Shown here one piece after another: positions 37,221 through 45,661 of a stretch of 64,000 bases of DNA (position 1 is the stretch's first letter; every line of letters begins with the position of its first letter). The notes beneath the pieces are model-generated. The model had not been told where the DNA came from and did not search any database. It was given only the letters and a program-made list of their open reading frames with translations. This DNA is from Cyclobacterium jeungdonense. Lineage in GTDB: Bacteria; Bacteroidota; Bacteroidia; Cytophagales; Cyclobacteriaceae. A program made the translations under genes and the position numbers. The stretch lies in the NCBI RefSeq assembly GCF_010994275.1, contig NZ_WMCD01000004.1, positions 124,001-188,000 of the forward strand, given 5' to 3'.

Positions 37221-38195
37221 ATGACCATTAACTATTTGATACTTGCTCATACCAATCCACCCCAAGTAAAAAGACTGGTTGCGGCATTGAACCAGAAAAA
37301 TACCCGGTTTTATGTCCACGTAGATTTGAAAACAAATCTTTCCCCCTTTAAAGAGGCATTAAGCGAATTCCCCAACCTCTACTTACTTCCCGAAGATCAG
37401 CGTGAAACCTGCAACTGGGGAGGAATAGGGATTGTAAAGGCAACCTTAACCATGCTCAGATTGGTGGAAGAAAGTGGGGAAAAAGGTTATGTTGTCCTTT
37501 TGAGCGGACAAGATTATCCTGTAAAATCCAAAGATTACATCGGTACCTATTTTCAAAATAATGCCGGAAGTGATTTTATTTCCTGGTTTTCCCTGCCCAC
37601 AAGTCGGTGGACCCGGGGAGGAATGGATCGAATAAACCGGTATAAAATAGATTTATCTGATAAAAAAGGTGATTTTGTCCAACTGCCTTCCATACATTCT
37701 CGGGAATTTTATAGCTTCGGATGCCTGAAAAAGCTGGTGAAGGTAATCTCGAGAAAGAAAGTGAGTAAGCTGTCGGTATTATTGTACAAAAAAAAATTTC
37801 CTCCGTATCTGAAGCCGTATGGCGGGGATACCTGGTGGGCCTTAAGAACAGAAACCACCTCCAAAATTCTGAGGTTAATCAGGACACATGCCGACTTGAT
37901 GAAATTCATGAATTTTTCCAACTTACCGGATGAAATGTTGTTTCAAAGCCTGGTTCTAGAAATTAACAAAGAAAACTTAGACTCAATCAAAAATTCGTTG
38001 ACCTATGCGAATTGGTCGGGCAAGGATGAAACTTCGCCCCGAACCTTTACTCCCGAGGATCTACTACGACTAAAAGCGCTTCCTCCTGATTTTTTATTTG
38101 CCCGGAAATTTGATCTAAATCTATATCCACAGCTTCTGGATAGCATAGAACAAGAACTCTTACCTGACCAAAGTAAAAAAAAACGGAGCCAATAA
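37221..38195 (+). CDS. GT14-family glycosyltransferase, second copy
   Basis: 324 residues. NYLILAHTNPPQVKRLV, CNWGGIGIVKATLTML, LLSGQDYPVKS, LPTSRWTRGGMDRI, YGGDTWWALRTE and LPDEMLFQSLVL mirror, in order, the motifs of the GT14 enzyme at 26563. C-terminal LFARKFD is also shared. Last gene of the EPS operon, 17 nt after the deacetylase; its stop lies in the loop of a terminator-like hairpin. Confidence 0.88.
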   Translation: MTINYLILAHTNPPQVKRLVAALNQKNTRFYVHVDLKTNLSPFKEALSEFPNLYLLPEDQRETCNWGGIGIVKATLTMLRLVEESGEKGYVVLLSGQDYPVKSKDYIGTYFQNNAGSDFISWFSLPTSRWTRGGMDRINRYKIDLSDKKGDFVQLPSIHSREFYSFGCLKKLVKVISRKKVSKLSVLLYKKKFPPYLKPYGGDTWWALRTETTSKILRLIRTHADLMKFMNFSNLPDEMLFQSLVLEINKENLDSIKNSLTYANWSGKDETSPRTFTPEDLLRLKALPPDFLFARKFDLNLYPQLLDSIEQELLPDQSKKKRSQ

Positions 38196-38219
38196 CCCAA
38201 GATAGTTGGCTCCATTCCT
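38185..38219 (+). terminator. terminator-like hairpin closing the EPS operon
   Basis: GGAGCCAA (38185-38192) pairs with TTGGCTCC (38206-38213); the 13-nt loop contains the TAA stop of the last EPS gene. A modest T-rich tail (ATTCCTTTG) follows. Confidence 0.6.
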
Positions 38220-38240
38220 TTGATTTAGTTTGAGAAATAA

Positions 38241-38961
38241 TCAAAAATCGCAAACGATTAATGGAATTATCTTTTTTTTCAAAATACTAATTAGGTAAAT
38301 CCCTTTCATCGGTAAGAGATTACGAGCATTTTCTTTATGAAGGGTTGTAGGATCAAATTGGAACAAAAGATTTCCCAGGGTATAATCGATCAAAACTTGT
38401 TGAGAATTCTCAGAATCTCGTTCCAGGAAAACCTGATCAATGGCAAGATTGGGGTAAATAGAAACCAATGCTTCTGAATCATTGTCATTTTTATCTTCAT
38501 TCAATTTCTGAGTTTCAGCTTCAATTTGCTTCATTTGCAAATTGGAGGTGGAAGAGGCCGTAGTACTGACGTTCAATAGACCCGAAATAGTTGCCCTCTT
38601 GGCAGATGCCTCCATTTTAAGTTGTAATACTCCATCCTTAACCTCCACCTCCTCAAAAACCCATTCAAGAGGCTGGTTATTATTTTCAAAAAAGGTCTAA
38701 TTCATTTTTTACTACCTTCCCCTCCAAAGAAATGGTAAACACCCTGTTCCCTGCACTTGCTTTGGGGACTTTTTTTCCATACCAAAGCTCATTATGGAAA
38801 GTGACTACGGTATATTTACCATTCTCTACGGGAACCATTATTCTAAGATCAGGTGAATTTCTTTCCAGCTGGTAACGTTTTCTGCTGCTGGCACCGGAAT
38901 TACTAAATTTATATGAAGTACCGGAAACCAATTTCGCCCCTGGATCCGAAGAAAAAGCCAT
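38241..38961 (-). pseudogene. frameshifted malectin-domain T9SS cargo protein remnant
   Basis: Two minus-strand frames belong together. The upstream one (38961-38686) has malectin-domain features: YQLERNSPDLRI, ENGKYTVVTFHNELWYG, NRVFTISLEGKVVKNELDLF. It stops at a six-base homopolymer (38688-38693). Dropping one base continues in frame as ENNNQPLEWVFEEVEVKDG, the usual malectin end, and then reaches a type A T9SS sorting domain (ALVSIYPNLAIDQV ... MKGIYLISIL). The first part of the malectin domain is missing and a stop precedes the first ATG, so the gene is broken at two points. The canonical YPNP is changed to YPNL. A sequencing error at the homopolymer cannot be excluded, but the 5' loss is independent of it. 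Confidence 0.75.
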
Positions 38962-39253
38962 AGCCTAAAACACTAGGGATTCGTTGCTATACTATATCTT
39001 CCAGACTTAAATTGTCTGCACCTCCGCCTCCGGCACGTCCATTTGAAAACTTCTGCTTTTTCTATTAATTCTAAAAAATCAATTTTAATGAATCTGTGAT
39101 AAACGATATTTTCAGAGGGGATTTTTAATCCATATGAGATTAAGGGTAAGTTAAGCTGCATTGGCAAGAATTGAAATTCATAATCACAATGCCAAAATTG
39201 ATTTTTAAATATTATTTACCCTATTTGCCAATAAAAAAATGCCCTACTGAACC
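38962..39253. other. no intact gene, possible 5' remnant of the malectin gene
   Basis: Short minus-strand frames lie here (for example 39167-38973), none with a recognisable domain. A Gly-rich segment in another frame could be decayed coding sequence of the malectin protein, but I cannot support it. The fabH-like promoter should lie near the right end. Confidence 0.3.
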
Positions 39254-40252
39254 ATGAAAAACTCCCTAATAGTCGGGGCCGGCCACTACCTGCCGGAACG
39301 AATTGTCACGAACGATGAACTTTCCACTCTTATGAATACAAGCGATGCCTGGATCATAGAGCGTACGGGAATCAAAGAAAGAAGATGGTTTACCCCTGGA
39401 AAAGACACTGTTACCAGCATGGCCAAACAGGCATCCGAAATGGCCATTAAAAATGCCGGAACAAAAACCTCCGAAATTGACTTTATTATTTTTGCTACCA
39501 TCACCCCCGATTACTTCATTCCCGGTAATGGTGTGTTGCTTCAACGGGAGTTGGGATTACAAGGAATCGGAGCACTCGATGTCCGAAACGCCTGTTCGGG
39601 ATTTGTATATGCACTCTCCATCGCTGATCAATTTATCAAAACAGGCATGTATAAAAACATTCTTGTGGTCGGAGCAGAAATCCAATCGTCAGCCCTGGAC
39701 AAAAGTGATGAAGGCAGGTCAAGTGCCGTAATTTTTGCCGATGGTGCCGGTGCTGTGGTACTGCAGGCAACAGATGAACCCAACCGGGGCATTCTTTCGA
39801 CCCACCTCCATGCAGATGGCGATTTTGCCGAAGAACTCTATGTAAAAGATCCCGGTAGTAGTCGGGAAGTTAGGATTTCCCAGGAACTAATCGATTCAGG
39901 TTCATTCAACCTGAAAATGAATGGAAACACGGTTTTCAAACATGCCGTGGTCCGATTTGATGAAGTAATACGGGAAGCACTAAGTGCCAATCAATTGGGG
40001 CCGGAGGATTTGAACTTGCTCATTCCTCACCAAGCCAATTTACGAATAAGCCAGTTTATTCAGGCTAAGCTTGGCTTGGAGGAGAGGCAGGTTTTTAACA
40101 ATATCATGTATTATGGTAATACGACCGCAGCCACCATTCCAGTGGCAATTTCGGAAGCAATAGAACAACAACGAATTAGCCCCAATGACCTGGTCTGCCT
40201 CGCCGCCTTTGGAAGTGGGTTTACCTGGGCTTCCGCGCTGATCAGGTGGTAA
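39254..40252 (+). CDS. 3-oxoacyl-ACP synthase III (FabH) family protein
   Basis: 332 residues, thiolase fold. The triad is complete: Cys114 (NACSGFVYA), His259 (IPHQANLRI) and Asn289 (YYGNTTAATIP). ERTGIKERRWF and FADGAGAVVL are typical of KAS III. FabH condenses acetyl- or branched acyl-CoA with malonyl-ACP to start fatty acid synthesis. No rpmF or plsX neighbours, so this may be a second, specialised FabH. The next gene begins 12 nt downstream and is probably co-transcribed. Confidence 0.92.
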   Translation: MKNSLIVGAGHYLPERIVTNDELSTLMNTSDAWIIERTGIKERRWFTPGKDTVTSMAKQASEMAIKNAGTKTSEIDFIIFATITPDYFIPGNGVLLQRELGLQGIGALDVRNACSGFVYALSIADQFIKTGMYKNILVVGAEIQSSALDKSDEGRSSAVIFADGAGAVVLQATDEPNRGILSTHLHADGDFAEELYVKDPGSSREVRISQELIDSGSFNLKMNGNTVFKHAVVRFDEVIREALSANQLGPEDLNLLIPHQANLRISQFIQAKLGLEERQVFNNIMYYGNTTAATIPVAISEAIEQQRISPNDLVCLAAFGSGFTWASALIRW

Positions 40253-40264
40253 AAAAAAACATCC

Positions 40265-40843
40265 ATGAACCTTAGCCATACCGAATTACTATCGATCACC
40301 CGGGACCGAAATCTTTTCGAAAAAATAAGTGCTGCAAAAAACTTAATCGTCAGCGTTTTTTCTGAAGTTGGCAACCAACTAGCGACCGTCAACCTCAAAG
40401 AAGTGCATGCCACGGAAAAAGGTATAAAAATCAGTAAGGGAAACGAACTGCGACAGTGTCCCTATCAGGTTTTGGATATCGTAAGGGATTTTGACATGAA
40501 TAAAGGTCTCAATATCCGAATTTTACACTGGTGGGGACGAGGGATGTTTCTGTTCCTTTTTTTTGGTAAAAACCATCCGGCTTTAGAAAACCTCCTTCCG
40601 AAAAAGAGTCATGTACATGAATTTTCGGTTTGTATGACAGATCGTTGGGATTACGGCGAGATCATTGATAATGGTAAAACGCAACATTTTAGCTCTATAA
40701 AAATTAAAGAACATCTTCGGATTTTCTCCCACTTACAATTGGTAAAACCCATCTGCATCGCTAAAAATGAAGCTATATCCGAAACATTAATTTCGGAAAT
40801 TACAGAGTCGCTTACCCTAATTGGAAGTATTGAGGACAAGTAA
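40265..40843 (+). CDS. conserved-looking protein of unknown function
   Basis: 192 residues, soluble, no signal peptide. The middle contains ILHWWGRGMFLFLFFGKNHP, an aromatic-rich hydrophobic stretch, and the second half alternates polar and hydrophobic residues (EFSVCMTDRWDYGEII). I recognise no domain. It starts 12 nt after the FabH-like gene, suggesting joint expression, possibly a role in acyl-chain metabolism. Codon use and length are those of a real gene. Confidence 0.65.
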   Translation: MNLSHTELLSITRDRNLFEKISAAKNLIVSVFSEVGNQLATVNLKEVHATEKGIKISKGNELRQCPYQVLDIVRDFDMNKGLNIRILHWWGRGMFLFLFFGKNHPALENLLPKKSHVHEFSVCMTDRWDYGEIIDNGKTQHFSSIKIKEHLRIFSHLQLVKPICIAKNEAISETLISEITESLTLIGSIEDK

Positions 40844-40990
40844 AACCAACTGCCACACTAATTTTAAAACAAAAAATTAAAATAAACCAAATTTTTCCCA
40901 AACTAAATAAAGTTTTTTAACTATATAATGTAAATTGGAACCAATATTGGACGCAATCCGTAAGACCATATTAAATTAGTAAACAAACCC

Positions 40991-42574
40991 ATGAAATACG
41001 TAATTGCCTGTCTCCTGACCTTCTTTTTTTTGGATTTTGCTTTTGGACAAGGCCAGGTAGTAAACTTATATAACAAGGACTCAACCCTCATGGGAAACGG
41101 TGTGATGGTAAACAATAGGATGGATGGACTTTGGAAGTTCATCAATCCAAGAACTCAAACACTTATCCAGCAGGGAACCTTCGATAATGGGGTGAAAGAT
41201 GGCCAATGGATCAGCTATTATTCCAATCAGCAAAAGCGAATTATTGCCGAATACAAAGACAACCGCCTAAATGGTGCTTATCAGGAATTTGATCTCGGAG
41301 GAGCTCTGGTAAAGGAAGCCGTCTATCAAGACAGTGTACTAGTTGGTCCCTATAAGGAGTATTATGGCAATCAAGTAGAACTTGGATATGGCAATCCGAA
41401 ACAGGTAAAAACCGAAGGAAACTACGTAGATGGGAAAAGATCCGGTAATTGGGTGTTCTACTATGAGAATGGCGAAAAGGCCGTAGAAATTGCCTACAAA
41501 GAAGGAATCAAAGATGGAAGCTATAAGGAATATTCCCCCTATGGTGAATTAATTGTCGAGGCAAATTACGAAAATAATCAACCCCAAGGTGATTTTAAGA
41601 GGTACTCCCCGTCTGGAAGGGTTCAGGAGGAAGGAAAATATAAGGATGGAAAAAAAGTGGGCGAATGGATCCGGTATTTTCCGGATACCCGAATAGTGGA
41701 ATCTGAAAAAAACTACGACCAATCTGGTAACAAAACCGGGACCTGGACCTATTACTACGAAAATAGAAGAATTGCGCGAATAGAACGATACGAAAACGAC
41801 ATTCCGGTAGGACTTTGGGAAGAATATTTTCCGGATAAGTCAGTGTCCAAAAAGGTTAGTTATGACTTAGGGGTACCTGTTGGTGACTACATCGAAAACC
41901 ACAGCAATGGCAGACCATCGGTAAGGGGGCAATATGAAAATGGATTTCGAACGGGTATTTGGAAAAGTTACTACCCCGAAGGCAAATTGTATTCCATAGG
42001 AGCGTATAAAAATGACGTTAAGTCTGGTTTGTGGAAATACTTCAATAAAATCGGGATTTTAATTGCGGAAGGCAATTATCAACTCGGGAATGAAACCGGG
42101 CAGTGGTTTTATTACTACGATGGAGGACAGTTGAAATCGGTTGGAAGCTATTTACTGGGCAAAGAAGATGGCATGTGGGGGCTCTTTTATGACAATAAGC
42201 AACTTACACAGGAAGAATCCTGGGAGTTTGGCAGGCTGATGAATGTCACCGAATACAACTCTTACGATGGTTCCCAAACGTTGGACGCAGGCACACTTAA
42301 AGATGGAAATGGCACCCGGATAACCTATTATATCAATGGCCAAAAAGAGTCCGAGGGTAATTACAAATCCGGAAAACCAGATGGCACCTGGAAGTATTTC
42401 CATGACAATGGGAAGTTGGCATCCGAAGGGCAAATGGAAGAAGGTCAGAAAGAAGGAGCCTGGAAATATTATACACGATCAGGTAACCTGGAGGATATAA
42501 TTAACTTTAAAGAAGGTGAAGTCGTACCGGAAGACGTACCCGAAGAAAGCGATTTGTTTCAGGATTTTAATTAA
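40991..42574 (+). CDS. secreted YwqK/MORN-repeat protein
   Basis: 527 residues. A signal peptide (YVIACLLTFFFLDFAFG) is followed by about 18 tandem repeats of roughly 22-24 residues with the core G(x)W(x)YY(x)NG(x2)...EG.Y..G...G, for example NGVKDGQWISYYSNQQKRI and DGKRSGNWVFYYENGEKAV. This is the MORN-like repeat annotated in databases as the YwqK family antitoxin domain. An antitoxin role is unlikely for a 500-residue exported protein; it is probably a rod-shaped surface or periplasmic protein. C-terminus acidic (EVVPEDVPEESDLFQDFN). Confidence 0.85.
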   Translation: MKYVIACLLTFFFLDFAFGQGQVVNLYNKDSTLMGNGVMVNNRMDGLWKFINPRTQTLIQQGTFDNGVKDGQWISYYSNQQKRIIAEYKDNRLNGAYQEFDLGGALVKEAVYQDSVLVGPYKEYYGNQVELGYGNPKQVKTEGNYVDGKRSGNWVFYYENGEKAVEIAYKEGIKDGSYKEYSPYGELIVEANYENNQPQGDFKRYSPSGRVQEEGKYKDGKKVGEWIRYFPDTRIVESEKNYDQSGNKTGTWTYYYENRRIARIERYENDIPVGLWEEYFPDKSVSKKVSYDLGVPVGDYIENHSNGRPSVRGQYENGFRTGIWKSYYPEGKLYSIGAYKNDVKSGLWKYFNKIGILIAEGNYQLGNETGQWFYYYDGGQLKSVGSYLLGKEDGMWGLFYDNKQLTQEESWEFGRLMNVTEYNSYDGSQTLDAGTLKDGNGTRITYYINGQKESEGNYKSGKPDGTWKYFHDNGKLASEGQMEEGQKEGAWKYYTRSGNLEDIINFKEGEVVPEDVPEESDLFQDFN

Positions 42575-42618
42575 ATCCAAACAACGGGCAACCAATGCTG
42601 TTGTATAAAAAAAAAGAT

Positions 42619-42786
42619 ATGTTCGGACTATTCAAAAAGAAAACAGAAATGGAAAAGTTACAGGATACCTATAAAAGTCTATTGGAAAAAGCCCACAAGG
42701 CTTCTCATCAAAACCGTAGCCTTTCCGACAAATTAATGTCAGAGGCTGAGGAAGTAGCAAAAAAAATTGATTTATTGAAAAAATAG
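42619..42786 (+). CDS. Lacal_2735-family small protein
   Basis: About 55 residues starting MFGLFKKKTEMEKLQDTY; the frame extends 8 codons upstream to 42595, but MFGLFKKK is the conserved family start. Highly charged helical protein (SLSDKLMSEAEEVAKKIDLLKK), found across Bacteroidota with unknown function. It sits between the MORN-repeat gene (about 45 nt) and the YXWXW gene. Confidence 0.8.
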   Translation: MFGLFKKKTEMEKLQDTYKSLLEKAHKASHQNRSLSDKLMSEAEEVAKKIDLLKK

Positions 42787-42945
42787 TCTTTCCAAAATAC
42801 AGAATAATATATTATTTTTTATTAAAAATATCTCTATATTTTTTTACATAAGCTCAAAAAAGGGCATATTTTTTTGTTTTTTACCGGATTTGAAACATGG
42901 TACACTTATTGACGTATGAAGTTATACAACCAATTATTAGGTGCC

Positions 42946-44421
42946 ATGAAAACATACACATTCAAATCATCCCGGTTAAAGAAAACCTCCTGGTACGCCT
43001 TACTCACTCTATTGATACTTGTCTTTGGAATAAATAATAATGTGAGTCAGGCAACTCCCGTTGCCGTTTCTTTTCAGGTATTTTATGATGAACTCAGTCC
43101 TTATGGAGATTGGGTGCAAGATCCACATTACGGATATATATGGATTCCCTATGCAGAAAGGGATTTCCAACCCTACCGTACCAACGGCCACTGGGTAATG
43201 TCAACCTATGGCAATACCTGGGTCTCCAACTATGATTGGGGATGGGCACCCTTCCATTACGGCAGGTGGTTTTACAGCGACTTTTATGGTTGGGCGTGGA
43301 TTCCAGACTACGAATGGGGTCCTGCCTGGGTCAATTGGAGAACTGGTAGAGGTTATTACGGGTGGTTTCCATTAGGTCCCAGAACGCAATTTTATGCATC
43401 CGTCCATTTTCCAGCCTATGCCCACTGGGTATTCGTGCCCAGGAGAAGGTTACTTAGCAGAAATATTTACCGGTATTACATCCCCGGAAGAAATGTAAAC
43501 CTTATTTATAATCAAACAACGGTGATCAACAATACCTATGTCTATAATAACCAGCGCTATGTTGCCGGACCTAGTAGAAGGGAATTACAGCAGGTCACCC
43601 GAAGGGATGTGCCCGTATTTGAAGTACGCGAAGAGCGACGACCTGGTAGATCTTCTATCACGAATAACAGCATTCGCCTTTACAGGCCTGAAGTTCAAAG
43701 GACTCAGGCAAGCAATAGAAATCAGGTTGTTTCCAGACCAAAAAACTATATCCCATCTAGTGAGTATAGTGCCCGTAGTAGTCAGCAAGTCCGGTCGGAA
43801 CGACGAGCTACGCAACCCAACAGTTCTTCTGGAAATAGGGTAAGGTCAGAAGTACTTCGAAATAATCCTACTCCTGATAGCCGCTCTGCTAACCGTTCCA
43901 TAAGACAGTCCGGAAGGTCCGGTTCAGCAATGGATCAAAGTAGGGGAACCTTTTCTCCGAATCGGTCAATGGACAGAAACAATCAGGTATCGGGTGCCAA
44001 CGAAACTAACAGGAGATTGCAAGCAGCTCCGGGAAGCAGAAATCCGTCAGTAAATCGTCGGAATAATTCCTCGAATCCCCAAACTGTGCGCCCTGCTCCA
44101 TCTCAACCTCGGGTGACTAACAGACCTTCGTCCTCCTCTGTACAGAGACAGGCGAGACCATCCACCCAAAGGATGCAGTCAAGCAGTCCCTCTCAGGGTA
44201 GGGTAACTAAATCCGCTCCCCGGCCAAATACATCCGTGAGGAGATCTGCCCCGGCTGCAACAGAAAGTAGGAATGTCAGGCGCACCCCGGCACCTAGCCC
44301 TACCAGAAGCTATCAAAACAATAGTAGGAGCGAATCATCCTCCAGGGTAGCCCCCCGGACGCAAAGAACACAACGAAGCGCTCCTTCCCCAGCGAATCAA
44401 CGTTCCCGGAGAGGAAATTAA
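42946..44421 (+). CDS. YXWXW-repeat protein with basic disordered tail
   Basis: About 491 residues from the ATG at 42946, whose N-terminus is a good signal peptide (SWYALLTLLILVFGI then a VSQA cleavage site); the frame extends to 42916. Residues about 40-160 hold repeated Tyr/Trp motifs: SPYGDWVQDPHYGYIWIP, WGWAPFHYGRWFY, YGWAWIPDYEWGPAWVNW. This is the YXWXW (DUF6600-like) signature. The remaining 250 residues are low-complexity, rich in Arg, Ser, Asn, Pro and Gln, strongly basic and probably disordered. Likely envelope-located; function unknown. A strong bidirectional terminator follows. Confidence 0.85.
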   Translation: MKTYTFKSSRLKKTSWYALLTLLILVFGINNNVSQATPVAVSFQVFYDELSPYGDWVQDPHYGYIWIPYAERDFQPYRTNGHWVMSTYGNTWVSNYDWGWAPFHYGRWFYSDFYGWAWIPDYEWGPAWVNWRTGRGYYGWFPLGPRTQFYASVHFPAYAHWVFVPRRRLLSRNIYRYYIPGRNVNLIYNQTTVINNTYVYNNQRYVAGPSRRELQQVTRRDVPVFEVREERRPGRSSITNNSIRLYRPEVQRTQASNRNQVVSRPKNYIPSSEYSARSSQQVRSERRATQPNSSSGNRVRSEVLRNNPTPDSRSANRSIRQSGRSGSAMDQSRGTFSPNRSMDRNNQVSGANETNRRLQAAPGSRNPSVNRRNNSSNPQTVRPAPSQPRVTNRPSSSSVQRQARPSTQRMQSSSPSQGRVTKSAPRPNTSVRRSAPAATESRNVRRTPAPSPTRSYQNNSRSESSSRVAPRTQRTQRSAPSPANQRSRRGN

Positions 44422-44436
44422 CAGGTATTATTTTAA

Positions 44437-44478
44437 TCAAACAGAAAAGGCGGTATAATAACCGCCTTTTCTGTTTGA
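44437..44478. terminator. bidirectional terminator with 18-bp perfect stem
   Basis: An 18-bp perfect inverted repeat (44437-44454 and 44461-44478) around a 6-nt loop between two convergent genes. The arm CCTTTTCTGTTT gives T-rich 3' ends in both directions. It terminates both the YXWXW and the isomerase-like transcripts. Confidence 0.9.
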
Positions 44479-44493
44479 AACCGTGATAGAAAG

Positions 44494-45417
44494 TCAAGAA
44501 ACTGCCTTCACTGCGTTTTTCATTTTCAATAAGCCAGTTTTGGCTACCTCCAGCGGATCTCTTTCCCAATAAGCCGGGTTGAAAAGCTCTAGAGAAAGTA
44601 CTTTATCTCCTCCCATTCGCTTCAGATCACTGATAATCTGTGGCAAAGGTGCCACCCCATCTCCGGGATAAACCCGATCCTTATCCTGCTGTTGCTCTCT
44701 GGGGATATCTGCTGGAAAATCGTTCATATGAAAAATTTCTATCGCCTGTCCATGTATCAATTTTAAGCCTTCAAACCCCGAACCTCCACGAAATAAATGG
44801 TAAACATCGGGGAGCAACCGGGTATCGGGATCATTGGCCACAGCAGCCACCATCAGCACCTGACCCAAATGATGAAAAGGGGTAAATGCTCCCCAAAATT
44901 CTAGCTGAGGCATCACTCCCGTTTTTCTCCCCAGATTCAGTAAAGCTTTGTATTTTTTCCCGGCAATCATTAAATCCACTGGAGCCTCAGCCCCAATACC
45001 AGGAGCAGCCACTCGTTTACAGCCAATTTCAGCCAGCATATACATCTCCTCCTCCATTTGCTTAAAGCCCTGCTGACTTTTAGCCTCGTCTGTCGCCATC
45101 CATGGCGCAAAGCCAATTGCATTTTCTACCCGAAGTCCGTTGTCCTGGATTAAACCCCGAATCTCCGCTGTGCTATTCCCTTCCGCGATATACTGCTTTA
45201 CGTCTTCTACCCATACCTCAATCCCATCATAACCTGCTTCTCCAGCAATTTCTATATACTTACGGAGTCCAGGCTTTTGCCCCCGGATAGTGCTGGTATT
45301 TAGGCAATAACTAAAATTAGATTTTTTTGGTGAACTGGAAAAAGAGCTGAATGGAGTTAAGGCCGCAACAGAGCCTAGCCCCAAACCTTTTAACAAATTT
45401 CTTCGGTTGGTTTTCAT
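44494..45417 (-). CDS. Tat-exported sugar-phosphate isomerase/epimerase-like protein
   Basis: 307 residues. The N-terminus NRRNLLKGLGLGSVAALTPF is a twin-arginine signal. The rest is a xylose-isomerase-like TIM barrel (PF01261): EIAGEAGYDGIEVWVEDV, EIGCKRVAAPGI, FWGAFTPFHH, LPDVYHLFRGG, IFHMNDFP, VLSLELFNPAYW. Metal-binding Glu, Asp and His residues appear present. Related exported proteins occur in sugar-degradation loci of Bacteroidota; the substrate is unknown. Single gene, between two repeat/terminator regions. Confidence 0.88.
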   Translation of the reverse strand: MKTNRRNLLKGLGLGSVAALTPFSSFSSSPKKSNFSYCLNTSTIRGQKPGLRKYIEIAGEAGYDGIEVWVEDVKQYIAEGNSTAEIRGLIQDNGLRVENAIGFAPWMATDEAKSQQGFKQMEEEMYMLAEIGCKRVAAPGIGAEAPVDLMIAGKKYKALLNLGRKTGVMPQLEFWGAFTPFHHLGQVLMVAAVANDPDTRLLPDVYHLFRGGSGFEGLKLIHGQAIEIFHMNDFPADIPREQQQDKDRVYPGDGVAPLPQIISDLKRMGGDKVLSLELFNPAYWERDPLEVAKTGLLKMKNAVKAVS

Positions 45418-45445
45418 CTGTCTATATTTTTTTCAACGGTCATAA

Positions 45446-45495
45446 CCTGTCCCGCACCAAAGGTCGGGATAGCCTGTCCCGATACTAAATCGGGA
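45446..45495. repeat. REP-like palindromic element
   Basis: CCTGTCCCG occurs at 45446-45454 and 45473-45481. Perfect inverted repeat TCCCGAT / ATCGGGA (45477-45483 and 45489-45495) with a 5-nt loop, and a weaker CCCG/CGGG stem in the first half. It looks like a dispersed intergenic repeat downstream of the T9SS cargo gene, where it could also act as terminator. Confidence 0.65.
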
Positions 45496-45661
45496 GAATC
45501 TCGCATGCTTTATAATCATCCCATTGTGTGACGTTTTCATCATGCTCGATTTCATGTGTTAACTATTGGCATGTGGTTTTGGTTTGATAGTAAGACTGCT
45601 TATCAAACCAATAAAACTACAAAAAATTTCCGCCACTTCAGCCAGCATAGTTCGCCTAAAC

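Noticed and set aside
41071..42480. Repeats in the MORN gene as a CRISPR or DNA-level repeat array
   Set aside because: Repeats are at protein level and diverged in nucleotide sequence; no identical spaced units.
40991..42574. Antitoxin function for the YwqK-repeat protein
   Set aside because: Signal peptide, length and lack of any toxin-like neighbour argue against it.
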